Assembly: GCF_000721605.1 (NCBI RefSeq)
Contig: NZ_JOIZ01000012.1
Coordinates: 62,001 to 126,000 of the forward strand
Source of the DNA: Streptomyces sp. NRRL S-37
GTDB lineage: Bacteria > Actinomycetota > Actinomycetes > Streptomycetales > Streptomycetaceae
DNA: 64,000 nucleotides
Direction of reading: 5' to 3'
The position numbers were made by a program, and so were the translations under genes. The notes under the pieces are model-generated. The model made no database searches. It was not told the origin of the DNA and saw nothing but the letters and a program-made list of their open reading frames with translations. Positions 34,492 through 42,659 of this stretch are shown here, in pieces. The stretch's first letter is position 1. Each line of letters begins with the position of its first letter.

Positions 34492-36462
34492 ATGGCACTG
34501 CAGAAGGAAAAGGACGACGCGTTGCCGCTGTTCGTCCAGGAGCTCACGGGCACGCTGAGCGTGCACTCCCAGTACGTCCTGCACGGCAACATCCACGATC
34601 TGCACCTGGTGCGCGGCAAGGGCAGGGACCGGTACCACCCCCTGCTCGACGTGGTGTGGAACCCCCTGCTGCGGATGGGCTACCAAGTCCTGCTGGGATG
34701 CGACCAGATCAACGGCTTCCGGGTCCTCTACGCCGCCCCCGAGGTCGAGGAGGCCGTCAGGACCCTGGTGCCGGCACGCCAGTTCCCCGGGGCCGACGCG
34801 GCCCAGCAGGAGAAGGTGAGCACCGAACTGCGGAAGTTCGTCTCCGGCTGGGCGGAGGAACGCGGCAAGATGCGGACCGACGGGGTGGAACTGCCGCCGC
34901 TGCGGGCCGCTCTGGTGGTGGAGCACGCCTCACGGCTGGTCCAGGACGTCACCCGGCTCACCATGGACGAACGGGACTTCTTCCTCTCCTGTCTGCAACT
35001 CGCCGACCGGGCGGAACGGGTACGGGATCCGAGGCGCACGGACGGACGCGGCCTGTTCAACCCGGTGATCTGGCTGGCCGAGGGGGAGCGCGACCTGCCG
35101 AACTGGTTCGTCTCCGGGAGCGAACGCATCCGCCCGATCGCGGTTCCCCGGCCCGACGCCGACGAGCGGCGCCGTATGGCCGACCTCCTGCGCCGGGAGT
35201 TCAGGGCCCGGCAGCGGACGGCCGCGGCCCCCGCCCCGGGCGACACCGCCGAGGAGGACGAGAACACCGTCGCGGCGGTGGCACGGGCGGCCGGCGGGAT
35301 GACGCTGAGGGCGATGCGGGAGAGCCTCGACCTGGCGCTGGACCGGGGCCTCGCGTTCCGGTCGATGCCCGACGCGATCCGGATCTACCGCCTCGGAGTG
35401 GAACGGAACCCCTGGAGCCGGGACGAGGTCCGCACACGCATCCTGCGAGGCGAGGACCCGGACGAGGAACGCTCCGTCCTCCAGCGGGTGCTGGGCCAGA
35501 ACGCCGCCGTGGCCAAGACGTTCGACATCCTCAAGCGCGCCGCGCTGGGCCTGTCCGGAGCACAGGCGACCAGTCCCGGCCACCGCCCGCGCGGCGTCCT
35601 GTTCTTCGCGGGCCCGACCGGCACCGGAAAGACCGAACTGGCCAAGGCCGTCGCGGAGGTCCTCTTCGACAACGAGCAGGCCTATCTCCGCTTCGACATG
35701 AGCGAGTTCTCCTCCTCGCACGCCGCCGACCGGCTGGTCGGGGCGCCCCCCGGCTACGTCGGGTACGAGGCGGGCGGTGAACTCACCACGGCGGTGCGGC
35801 AGGACCCCTTCCGGGTCATCCTCTTCGACGAGATCGAGAAGGCCGACAAGGGGGTGCTGGACAAGTTCCTCCAGGTCCTGGAGGACGGCAGGCTCACCGA
35901 CGGGCAGGGAGTCACCACCTACTTCAGCGAATGCGTACTGATCTTCACCTCCAACCTCGGGGTGCAGCGCACCGATCCGCAGACACAGCAGCGCGAGTGG
36001 GTCGTCACGCCGGGCACGGAGTACTCCGAGCTGGAGGCGACGGTCAAGAAGAACGTCAAGGAGCACTTCGAGCAGGTCATCGGCCGGCCCGAGCTGATGA
36101 ACCGGATCGGCGGCAACGTCGTGGTGTTCGACTTCATCTCCGAGGAGGTGGCGGAGGACATCTTCGACCTCCAGGTGAAGAACATCCGGCGGCAGCTCGC
36201 GGCCGAGCACCGCGTCGACCTGGAGATCCACGACGACGCCCGCGCCACGCTGCTGCGCCGCTGCACCAAGGACCCGTGGACGGGCGGACGGGGCATCGGC
36301 ATGGCGCTGGAGACGGACCTGATCAATCCGCTGGCCCGGGCGCTGTTCGCCGCGCCGGGCCTGGGCGCGGGCACCACCGTGGTGGTCGCCGGCGTCAAGG
36401 AACTGCCGGACGGCCAGGTGGAACTCCTGGTGGACTTCGGGAAGGAGGCCGTCGCGGAGTGA
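34492..36462 (+). CDS. ClpB-like AAA+ ATPase (C-terminal AAA_2 domain)
   Basis: 656 aa, ATG with GGAAGG upstream. The N-terminal half (about 1-310; LSVHSQYVLHGNIHDLHLVR, then VALVVEHASRLVQD-like segments and WLAEGERDLPNWFVSGSERI) resembles a degenerate first AAA module without a P-loop. The second module is intact: Walker A GPTGTGKTEL (374-383, K380), Walker B ILFDEIEKAD (443-452), pore-loop-like GAPPGYVGYEAGGEL, sensor FTSNLG, and a ClpB-type small domain with ELMNRIGGNVVVFDFISEE. Related Clp/Hsp100 ATPases remodel or unfold proteins. Its stop overlaps the FHA gene (GTGA). Confidence 0.92.
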   Translation: MALQKEKDDALPLFVQELTGTLSVHSQYVLHGNIHDLHLVRGKGRDRYHPLLDVVWNPLLRMGYQVLLGCDQINGFRVLYAAPEVEEAVRTLVPARQFPGADAAQQEKVSTELRKFVSGWAEERGKMRTDGVELPPLRAALVVEHASRLVQDVTRLTMDERDFFLSCLQLADRAERVRDPRRTDGRGLFNPVIWLAEGERDLPNWFVSGSERIRPIAVPRPDADERRRMADLLRREFRARQRTAAAPAPGDTAEEDENTVAAVARAAGGMTLRAMRESLDLALDRGLAFRSMPDAIRIYRLGVERNPWSRDEVRTRILRGEDPDEERSVLQRVLGQNAAVAKTFDILKRAALGLSGAQATSPGHRPRGVLFFAGPTGTGKTELAKAVAEVLFDNEQAYLRFDMSEFSSSHAADRLVGAPPGYVGYEAGGELTTAVRQDPFRVILFDEIEKADKGVLDKFLQVLEDGRLTDGQGVTTYFSECVLIFTSNLGVQRTDPQTQQREWVVTPGTEYSELEATVKKNVKEHFEQVIGRPELMNRIGGNVVVFDFISEEVAEDIFDLQVKNIRRQLAAEHRVDLEIHDDARATLLRRCTKDPWTGGRGIGMALETDLINPLARALFAAPGLGAGTTVVVAGVKELPDGQVELLVDFGKEAVAE

Positions 36463-37070
36463 CGGCGCACGACCGGGACCAGGCGGACACGGACGCCGGG
36501 GAGGACGACGAGGGCTGGGTCTCGCTGTCCGAGAGCCCTTCCGGCCCCCTCACCCCTCCGTCGGCGGCCGCCGAAGGACGAACCGCGCCCCCGCCGCCCG
36601 ACGCGGAGGACGACGGCTGGGTCTCCGTCCCCTCCGGAACCCCGCGGCCCTCGGGCCCCGCCCCTCCCCGCCCCGCGCGTGTGCGGGAGACCGAAGTCGC
36701 GCTGCGGTTCACCGGTCTGGGCGGACAGCTTCTGCTGAACCGCGGCCAGACCGTACGGCTGGGCCGCAGCAGGAGCTGGGCGACGCCGGAGGCGGCCGAG
36801 ATCCTGGCGGACGAGTCCACGGTCTCCGGGCGGCACGCCAGTGTCGAGTACGCCGAGGACGGCACGGTCTGGCTGACCGAGGTGGCCGAAGGTTCCACCA
36901 ACGGCATCCGCGTCAACCGGCACCAGGTCCTCACCCCCGGACAAGCCCTGCGGCTCCGCACCGGTGACATGGTGTGGCTCGGTCCGCACGTCACCTTCCT
37001 GGTCCGGGGCGGAGCCCTGCCCGTCCCGGACACGCCGGCGGACGGCACCGGGCAGCACCCCGACGGCTGA
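36459..37070 (+). CDS. FHA-domain phosphothreonine-binding protein
   Basis: 203 aa from GTG 36459, overlapping the AAA stop. The N-terminal acidic, Pro-rich 75 residues contain a repeated motif, DDEGWVSLSE and DDGWVSVPSG, that could be a docking or phosphorylation element. The FHA domain (about 85-190) has the canonical residues: VRLGRSRSWATPEA, STVSGRHASVEYAED and GSTNGIRVNRH, so it should bind pThr peptides. Encoded with a Ser/Thr kinase, it probably reads the kinase's mark and recruits the AAA+ or coiled-coil protein. Last gene of the four-gene overlapping operon. Confidence 0.93.
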   Translation: MTAHDRDQADTDAGEDDEGWVSLSESPSGPLTPPSAAAEGRTAPPPPDAEDDGWVSVPSGTPRPSGPAPPRPARVRETEVALRFTGLGGQLLLNRGQTVRLGRSRSWATPEAAEILADESTVSGRHASVEYAEDGTVWLTEVAEGSTNGIRVNRHQVLTPGQALRLRTGDMVWLGPHVTFLVRGGALPVPDTPADGTGQHPDG

Positions 37071-37200
37071 CCCGGTGCCCCGGCCGCGGGGCCGCCCCCG
37101 GCACGCCCGTGCCCGCCGTGGGACGGTGCGCCGTGCTCACGGTCGGGCCCTTCCCGCGCACGGCACGGAAGGGGGCCGGCACCGGGAAGGAAGCCGCACC

Positions 37201-37251
37201 TGCGGCGACAATCGCCGCAACGGTGGCATTTGGGGTGGAATAGCCTATTCC
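37201..37251. promoter_or_regulatory. Promoter region of the SARP gene with two palindromes
   Basis: TGCGGCGA-CAA-TCGCCGCA (37201-37219) is an 8-bp perfect inverted repeat with 3-nt spacer. Then GGAATA-GCC-TATTCC (37237-37251) is an exact copy of the core operator found before the kinase operon. It lies 44 nt before the SARP GTG, close to the expected promoter. Confidence 0.75.
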
Positions 37252-37295
37252 GTCAAAGCGGTTATGACGGAGTGGCGGGTCAATAGAGTCCGAGT

Positions 37296-40151
37296 GTGCC
37301 TGCTGATGAAACTCCCGTTCGTTTTTTCGTGCTGGGGCCGGTTCGGGCGTGGCGCGGTGAACAGGAGCTGGACCTCGGATCGCCGCAGCAGCGTGTGGTG
37401 CTCGCGGCGCTGTTGCTGGGCCGGGGGCGCCCCGTCGCCCTCGGAGAGCTGATCCGTGCCGTCTGGGGCGAGGAGCCCCCGGCGGCCGCCGTGTCCGTCC
37501 TGCGGACCTATGTGTCACGCCTGCGCAAGGTCCTGGAACCCGGGCGGGAGCCGGGCCGTCCGCCCGGACTGCTCGTCTCGGTCGGCGACGGCTATGCGAT
37601 CCGGGTCCCGGAGGACTGCCTGGACCTGGCCGTGTTCGAACAGCGGGTCATGGAGGCGAAGAGGCGGTACGCCGCCGGTGAACCGGCCGCCGCCGGCGAA
37701 CTGCTGCACACGGCGCTCGACGCATGGCAGGGGCCGGCACTGGCGGGCCTGCCCGGACCGCTGGCGGAGTCGGAGCGCTCATGGCTGGACGAGCGGCGGC
37801 TCACCGCGACAGAGACCCGGCTGGACATCGACATCACGCTCGGACGCCATGACACGGTCGTTCCCGAACTGCTCTCGCTGGCCGCCAGACACCCACTGCG
37901 CGAGCAGCTGTGCCGGCTGCTCATGCTGGCGCTGTACCGGTCCGGCCGGCAGGCCGGCGCACTGGAGGCCTACGGCAGGACACGGGACGCCCTGGTGACC
38001 GAGCTGGGTGTCGAACCGGGCGCACCGCTCAAGGACCTGCACCGCCGTATCCTGACAGCCGACCCGTCCCTCCTGCCCGGTCCGGCACCGGCCGACGGCC
38101 CGTCCCCGCGACCGGACCCCGTCGAGTACCCGGCCGCCCGTCCGGCGCAACTGCCCGCCGACCTGCCGGCCTTCGTCGGCCGGCAGGCGGAACTGGAGCG
38201 GATACGCGCCCTGTTGCCCGAGGACGGCAGCCCTCCGGCGACCCTGGTGATCAGTGCGATCGGCGGCATGGGCGGCATCGGCAAGTCAGCCCTGGCCGTG
38301 CACTGGGCCCACGAGGTCGCCGACCGCTTCCCCGACGGACAGCTCTACATCAACCTGCGCGGCTTCGACCCGACCGGCTCGGTCATGACGCCCGACGAAG
38401 CCGTCCGGGTCTTCCTCGACGCGCTCGGTGTCCCCCCGCAGCGCATCCCCGGCGACTTCGGCGCCCAGGTGGCGCTGTACCGCAGCGTGCTCGCACGGCG
38501 GCGGGTCCTGGTCCTGCTCGACAACGCCCGCGACGCCGAGCAGGTCCGCCCGCTGCTGCCCGGCTCCCCGGGCTCCCTGGTCATCGTCACCAGCCGCAGC
38601 CGGCTGTCCGGTCTGATCGCCGGGGAAGGGGCGCACCCGCTGACCCTGGACCAGATGACGCCCACCGAGGCGTTCGACCTCCTCGCCGCCCGCCTCGGCA
38701 CCGACCGGCTGGCGGAGGAGCCGCGGGCGGCCGGCGAGATCATCGCGCGGTGCGGCCGGCTGCCGCTGGCACTGGCCATCGTCGCCGCCCACGCCGGGGT
38801 CCGCCCCGGCTTCCCGCTCAGTGCCATCGCCGAGGAGGTGCGGGACAGCCACGGCAGCCTCGACGCCTTCGCCGGGGGCGACGACATCACCACCGACGTA
38901 CGGGCCGTCTTCTCCTGGTCGTACAAGGCGCTGTCCGCCCCGGCCGCCCGGCTGTTCCGCCTGCTGGGCCTGCACTGCGGACCCGACATCTCCGTACCCG
39001 CCGTCGCCGCGCTCGCCGGGCTCCCGCCGCGCGAGACCCGCGGCCTGCTCGGCGAACTCACCCGCGCCCACCTGCTCACGGAACACTTCCCCGGCCGCTG
39101 CGCCCTGCACGACCTGCTGCGCGTCTACGCCGCCGAACGGGCCCGCGCCGAGGAGACGGCGCGGGAACGGGACGAGGCCATGGAGCGGCTGCTGACCTGG
39201 TACCTGCACACCGCCGACGCCACCTACCCGCACATCACCCCCAACCGCCGCCGGATCCCGCTGGAACCGCCGCCGGACGGGTGCCGGCCGCTGGTGTTCA
39301 CCACGCGGGAGGAGGCCCTGGAGTGGTGCGAGACCGAGCGGCCCAACCTGGTGGGCGCCGTGCACCAGGCCGCCGGGGCCGGACAGCCGGGCATCGCATG
39401 GCGGCTGCCCGCCGTCCTGTGGGGGTTCTTCTACCTCCGCAGCCATACGCACGAATGGCTCGACACCACCACCACGGGACTGGCCGCCGCCCGCGCCGCC
39501 CAGGACCGCGCGGGCGAGGCCCAGGCACTCGCGGACAGGTCGGCGGCGCTGCGCGACTCCGGCAGGCTGGAGGAGGCCATCGGCCCGCTGCGCGAGGCCA
39601 TGGCCCTCTTCCGGGACCTCGGGAACGCGGCGGGCCGGACGGCCACCGTGGCCAACCTGGGCGACGCGTACCTCCAGGCCGGCCACCTTCGCAAGGCCGT
39701 CGAGTACACGCGCCGGGGACTGGCCATCGCCCGGGCCACCGGCAACGTGTGGAGCCAGGGCATCGCCCTGTCCAACCTGGGCGACGCCTACCAGCGGCTC
39801 GGCCGGTTCGACGAGGCCGTCGACTGCCTGGAGCAGGCGCTGACCGTCCTGCGGGCCCACGACAACCGCTGGGTCGAGGGCATCACCCTGGACATCCTCG
39901 GCACGGTGCACCGCCGGCTCCACCGCTACGACGAGGCGGTCGAGCACTACCACCAGGCGCTCAAGACCCACCGGGACATCGGCAACCGGTGGGGGGAGGG
40001 CCACACCCTGGGCAACCTCGGGGACGCCCAGCTCGGTGCCGGGGAGTCCGAGGCGGCGCGCGGCAGCTGGCTGGAGGCGCTGGCGATCCTCTCCGAGTGC
40101 GACCACGCGGACGCCGAGAAGGTCCGCGAACGACTCGCCCGGCTGGACTGA
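37296..40151 (+). CDS. SARP/AfsR-like regulator: BTAD - NB-ARC - TPR
   Basis: 951 aa from GTG 37296. Domains: OmpR-type winged helix (about 8-100, LGSPQQRVVLAALLLGRGRP, VSVLRTYVSRLRKVLEPG), bacterial transcriptional activator domain (about 105-250, LAVFEQRVMEAKRRYAAGEP), NB-ARC STAND NTPase (about 285-600) with P-loop GGMGGIGKSAL (323-333, K330), RRVLVLLDNARDAEQV and LVIVTSRSRLSGL, then tetratricopeptide repeats (about 740-935) with recurrent NLGDAYxxxG units. AfsR-type proteins activate transcription after ATP-driven assembly and can be phosphorylated by Ser/Thr kinases, which fits the adjacent kinase. It probably regulates this island or a metabolite pathway elsewhere. Confidence 0.93.
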   Translation: MPADETPVRFFVLGPVRAWRGEQELDLGSPQQRVVLAALLLGRGRPVALGELIRAVWGEEPPAAAVSVLRTYVSRLRKVLEPGREPGRPPGLLVSVGDGYAIRVPEDCLDLAVFEQRVMEAKRRYAAGEPAAAGELLHTALDAWQGPALAGLPGPLAESERSWLDERRLTATETRLDIDITLGRHDTVVPELLSLAARHPLREQLCRLLMLALYRSGRQAGALEAYGRTRDALVTELGVEPGAPLKDLHRRILTADPSLLPGPAPADGPSPRPDPVEYPAARPAQLPADLPAFVGRQAELERIRALLPEDGSPPATLVISAIGGMGGIGKSALAVHWAHEVADRFPDGQLYINLRGFDPTGSVMTPDEAVRVFLDALGVPPQRIPGDFGAQVALYRSVLARRRVLVLLDNARDAEQVRPLLPGSPGSLVIVTSRSRLSGLIAGEGAHPLTLDQMTPTEAFDLLAARLGTDRLAEEPRAAGEIIARCGRLPLALAIVAAHAGVRPGFPLSAIAEEVRDSHGSLDAFAGGDDITTDVRAVFSWSYKALSAPAARLFRLLGLHCGPDISVPAVAALAGLPPRETRGLLGELTRAHLLTEHFPGRCALHDLLRVYAAERARAEETARERDEAMERLLTWYLHTADATYPHITPNRRRIPLEPPPDGCRPLVFTTREEALEWCETERPNLVGAVHQAAGAGQPGIAWRLPAVLWGFFYLRSHTHEWLDTTTTGLAAARAAQDRAGEAQALADRSAALRDSGRLEEAIGPLREAMALFRDLGNAAGRTATVANLGDAYLQAGHLRKAVEYTRRGLAIARATGNVWSQGIALSNLGDAYQRLGRFDEAVDCLEQALTVLRAHDNRWVEGITLDILGTVHRRLHRYDEAVEHYHQALKTHRDIGNRWGEGHTLGNLGDAQLGAGESEAARGSWLEALAILSECDHADAEKVRERLARLD

Positions 40152-40497
40152 GCCCGCACCGTCCGACACACGTCTCCTTCGATCAGGACCCGGCCGCGGC
40201 AAGGGGGAAAGCAGCGGCCGGGCACCCGTACAACGGGAGGCGGGCGAGGGAGGTTCAACGGAAGGTCCGACTCCCGGGCCGGAGCGTCACAGGGGGCCTT
40301 CCGGGGCGGTCCCGACCACCCCGGTATTTTCTGATTGGCGCCGGTGTGAGTGTGTTTTTCCCGTCGGTGTGAACCAATGCGTGCCCGTACTCGTTGGATC
40401 TTTCGGATTCCGTCGGGTCCGCCGGACGTCACAACGGGCCGTCCGGCCGGCCGCCCGTCGATTCCGCTCCGTCCGGGTGAGGAGGGCAGCAGCAGCC
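40152..40497. other. Intergenic region upstream of the acidic-repeat protein gene
   Basis: No gene seen. A lower-GC stretch at about 40320-40410 (GGTATTTTCTGATTGG, GTGTTTTTCCCGTCGG) is the likely promoter zone for the gene at 40498. The first part, with the GGGAAAGCAG and GGGAGGCGGG tracts, shows no clear terminator stem for the SARP gene. Confidence 0.4.
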
Positions 40498-41325
40498 ATG
40501 GTCCGCTTCGAAGTGCACCTCTCCGACGAGGGGTTCGCCGGCATCGACGGGGAGCCCCTGGTCCCCGACGCGGGCCGGTCCGTGCACGAGGCCGTGCTGG
40601 ACCGGTTGCGGCAGTACGCGGAGGAGCGGGGCGCTCCGGTCGAGGCGACGGTGAACGACGGACCCGGCACCACCCACTTCGTCCTCCAGGTCGCCCCCGA
40701 CGGCTCCAGCCACGTGGTCATCCCGGCGGACCCGGATCCGGACCCGGATCCGGACTCGGACCCGGATCCGGACCCGGACTCGGACCCGGATCCGGACCCG
40801 GACCGGCCCGTCGCGGGGGCGCCGCCCTCCGCTCCGCTGCCTGCCGGGCTGGCCGAACCCATCACCCGTATCAACGCGTTGACGTCCGACGGCCGGCTCG
40901 ACGAGGCGTCCGCCGCCGCGACCGCGCTCCGCGAGGACCTGACGGCCTCCCTGGGCGCCGAGCACCCGGACACCCTGGAGGCGAGGGCGATGGAGGCGTA
41001 CCTGGCCCATCTGCGCGGCGACCACCGCGAGGCCACGGTGCTGGCCCTGGACGTGGCCCGGACCCTGTGCCGGACCGGTGACGCGCAGGCCCCCGCGGCG
41101 GTGGAGCGGGCGGTCGCCGCCTGGCGGCGGCTGGACGACGACCGGACCGCCGTCCTCCACGGACGCGAACTGCTCGGCCTGTGCGACAGCCTGCACGGCA
41201 CGGACCCGCCGCCTCCCGGCCACGCCGAGCTGACCCGCCGGGTCCGCAGACGGCTGGAGAAGCTGACGGCCCGGTCCACGGGGTCGTCAACCGCACGTCA
41301 AACGGACGTGGAACGTTCCCAGTGA
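40498..41325 (+). CDS. Acidic Asp-Pro repeat protein of unknown function
   Basis: 275 aa from ATG 40498 with GAGGAGGG about 12 nt upstream. The N-terminal part (about 1-77) is a small alpha/beta unit: MVRFEVHLSDEGFAGIDGEP, SVHEAVLDRLRQYAEERGAP, HFVLQVAPDGSSHVVIPA. Residues 78-102 are a pure Asp-Pro/Asp-Ser repeat encoded by near-identical 12-nt units. The C-terminal half is helical and TPR-like (LTASLGAEHPDTLEARAMEA, YLAHLRGDHREATVLALDVA), typical of modules found beside STAND regulators. It may be an adaptor between the SARP protein and the sigma factor that follows. No homologue is recognised. Confidence 0.72.
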   Translation: MVRFEVHLSDEGFAGIDGEPLVPDAGRSVHEAVLDRLRQYAEERGAPVEATVNDGPGTTHFVLQVAPDGSSHVVIPADPDPDPDPDSDPDPDPDSDPDPDPDRPVAGAPPSAPLPAGLAEPITRINALTSDGRLDEASAAATALREDLTASLGAEHPDTLEARAMEAYLAHLRGDHREATVLALDVARTLCRTGDAQAPAAVERAVAAWRRLDDDRTAVLHGRELLGLCDSLHGTDPPPPGHAELTRRVRRRLEKLTARSTGSSTARQTDVERSQ

Positions 41326-41402
41326 GACTCCCTCCCACGGAGGCCCCGGCCCGCGGTCCCCCCATGACCGGGCCCGGACACCCCAAGGAGCGGGAGCACA
41401 CC

Positions 41403-41948
41403 ATGAACGTGACGGTCATCGGGTCGGCGAACGCGCCCTCACCCGAGGAGCGGGCGCTGCGTGACCTCTACGTGGAACACGGCCCGGCGCTCTACGCGTA
41501 CGTGCTGCGCATGCTGGGCGGCGACACGCACCACACGGAGGACGTCGTCCAGGAGACGCTGCTGCGCTGCTGGGCCAAGCGGAACCTGGCCGACGGCGAG
41601 GGCATGGCCGTACGCCCCTGGATGTTCCGCGTCGCCCGCAACATCGTGATCGACGCGCACCGTATGCGCACGGCCCGGCCGGTGGAGATCGGCGGCGCCA
41701 CCTGGCTCGCCGAACCGGGCGCCGAGGCGGACGACGTCGACCGCGTGCTGTCGTCCATCGTCCTGCGCGACGCCCTGGACGCCCTGACCCCCGTTCACCG
41801 CGAGGTCCTGGAGGCCACCTTCTTCGCCGACCGCAGCACCCGGCAGGCGGCCGACGCCCTCGGCGTCCCCCAGGGCACGGTGAAGTCCCGCGTCCACTAC
41901 GCCCTGCGCAGCCTCAGGACGGTCCTGGAGGAGCGCGGGGCGCGCTGA
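41403..41948 (+). CDS. ECF RNA polymerase sigma factor (SigL-like)
   Basis: 181 aa, ATG with AAGGAGCGGGAG upstream. Region 2: LYVEHGPALYAYVLRMLGGD, then TEDVVQETLLRCWAKRNL (about 22-65), and RPWMFRVARNIVIDAHR. Region 4: ALTPVHREVLEATFFADRST, then ADALGVPQGTVKSRVHYALR (about 120-170). No anti-sigma gene of the ZAS kind follows. The next gene downstream on the same strand, 136 nt on, is a lipoprotein whose adaptor partner is broken. It may once have governed that efflux-type operon. Confidence 0.92.
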   Translation: MNVTVIGSANAPSPEERALRDLYVEHGPALYAYVLRMLGGDTHHTEDVVQETLLRCWAKRNLADGEGMAVRPWMFRVARNIVIDAHRMRTARPVEIGGATWLAEPGAEADDVDRVLSSIVLRDALDALTPVHREVLEATFFADRSTRQAADALGVPQGTVKSRVHYALRSLRTVLEERGAR

Positions 41949-42084
41949 GCGGGCCGGCAGTGCCGTCCGCCCGCGGCCGCATGAGCGGCTGACAGGTTCT
42001 TCAAGAGTTCTTCATCGGCTCCGTCCTACGGTCGGTCCGCCCGCCGCGTCCGCGGACGGGTTCGGCAGGAGAGCGGGAGAACCG

Positions 42085-42657
42085 GTGAGGGCGAATCGGG
42101 TACTGCCGGCCGCGGCGGCCTCGGTCGTGGCGCTGGCGTTGACCGGCTGCGGGGGCGACGAGGGCGACCCGGACATCCCGACGGCCGCGAGCGGCGGCGC
42201 GGCCACGCCGTCCGCCGGCTCGGACGCGCAGGGCGGCGGGGACGACGTGGCCGCCTATGTGGAGGCGCAGCGCACGTATGTGAAGTGCCTGCGGGAGAAC
42301 GGGGTCGACGCCCCGGACCCGGACGAGAAGGGGACCATCGACTTCGGTGACGACCGGGACCTGAAGAAGGACGCGACGTTCCGGGCGGCCACGGAGAAGT
42401 GCGCCGAGCACCTGGCGGCCGTGCCCGAGAGCATCGAGAAGGGCAACCAGTCCGAGCTCACCGCCGAGCAGATCGAGGTGAAGCAGCGGTACGCGACGTG
42501 CATGCGGGAGAACGGCGCCGCCGACTTCCCCGACCCGGGCCCCGACGGCCTCGGACAGGGTGAGTGGGACCAGAGCTCCGCCGGCGCGAAGCGGGCCATC
42601 CGGATCTGCGGGCCGATCGTGGGCGTTCCGGAGAACCCGGGCCCCGGCAAGGGCTGA
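42085..42657 (+). CDS. Secreted lipoprotein, first gene of a broken efflux-type operon
   Basis: 190 aa from GTG 42085. Signal peptide RVLPAAAASVVALALTGCGG with lipobox L-T-G-C (Cys at about 21). The mature part is acidic and contains two similar Cys motifs, YVKCLRENGVDAPDPDE and YATCMRENGAADFPDPGP, indicating an internal duplication, with further Cys at AATEKCAEHL and RICGP that could form disulfides. Such proteins are commonly encoded directly before a peptidoglycan-binding adaptor and ABC transporter in Streptomyces. Here the adaptor follows 2 nt after but is disrupted. Confidence 0.82.
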   Translation: MRANRVLPAAAASVVALALTGCGGDEGDPDIPTAASGGAATPSAGSDAQGGGDDVAAYVEAQRTYVKCLRENGVDAPDPDEKGTIDFGDDRDLKKDATFRAATEKCAEHLAAVPESIEKGNQSELTAEQIEVKQRYATCMRENGAADFPDPGPDGLGQGEWDQSSAGAKRAIRICGPIVGVPENPGPGKG

Positions 42658-42659
42658 CC

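Noticed and set aside
41310..41319. GGAACGTTCC palindrome before the ECF sigma gene as a further island operator
   Set aside because: The centre-to-arm spacing differs from GGAATA-N3-TATTCC and it lies inside the end of the preceding coding sequence.
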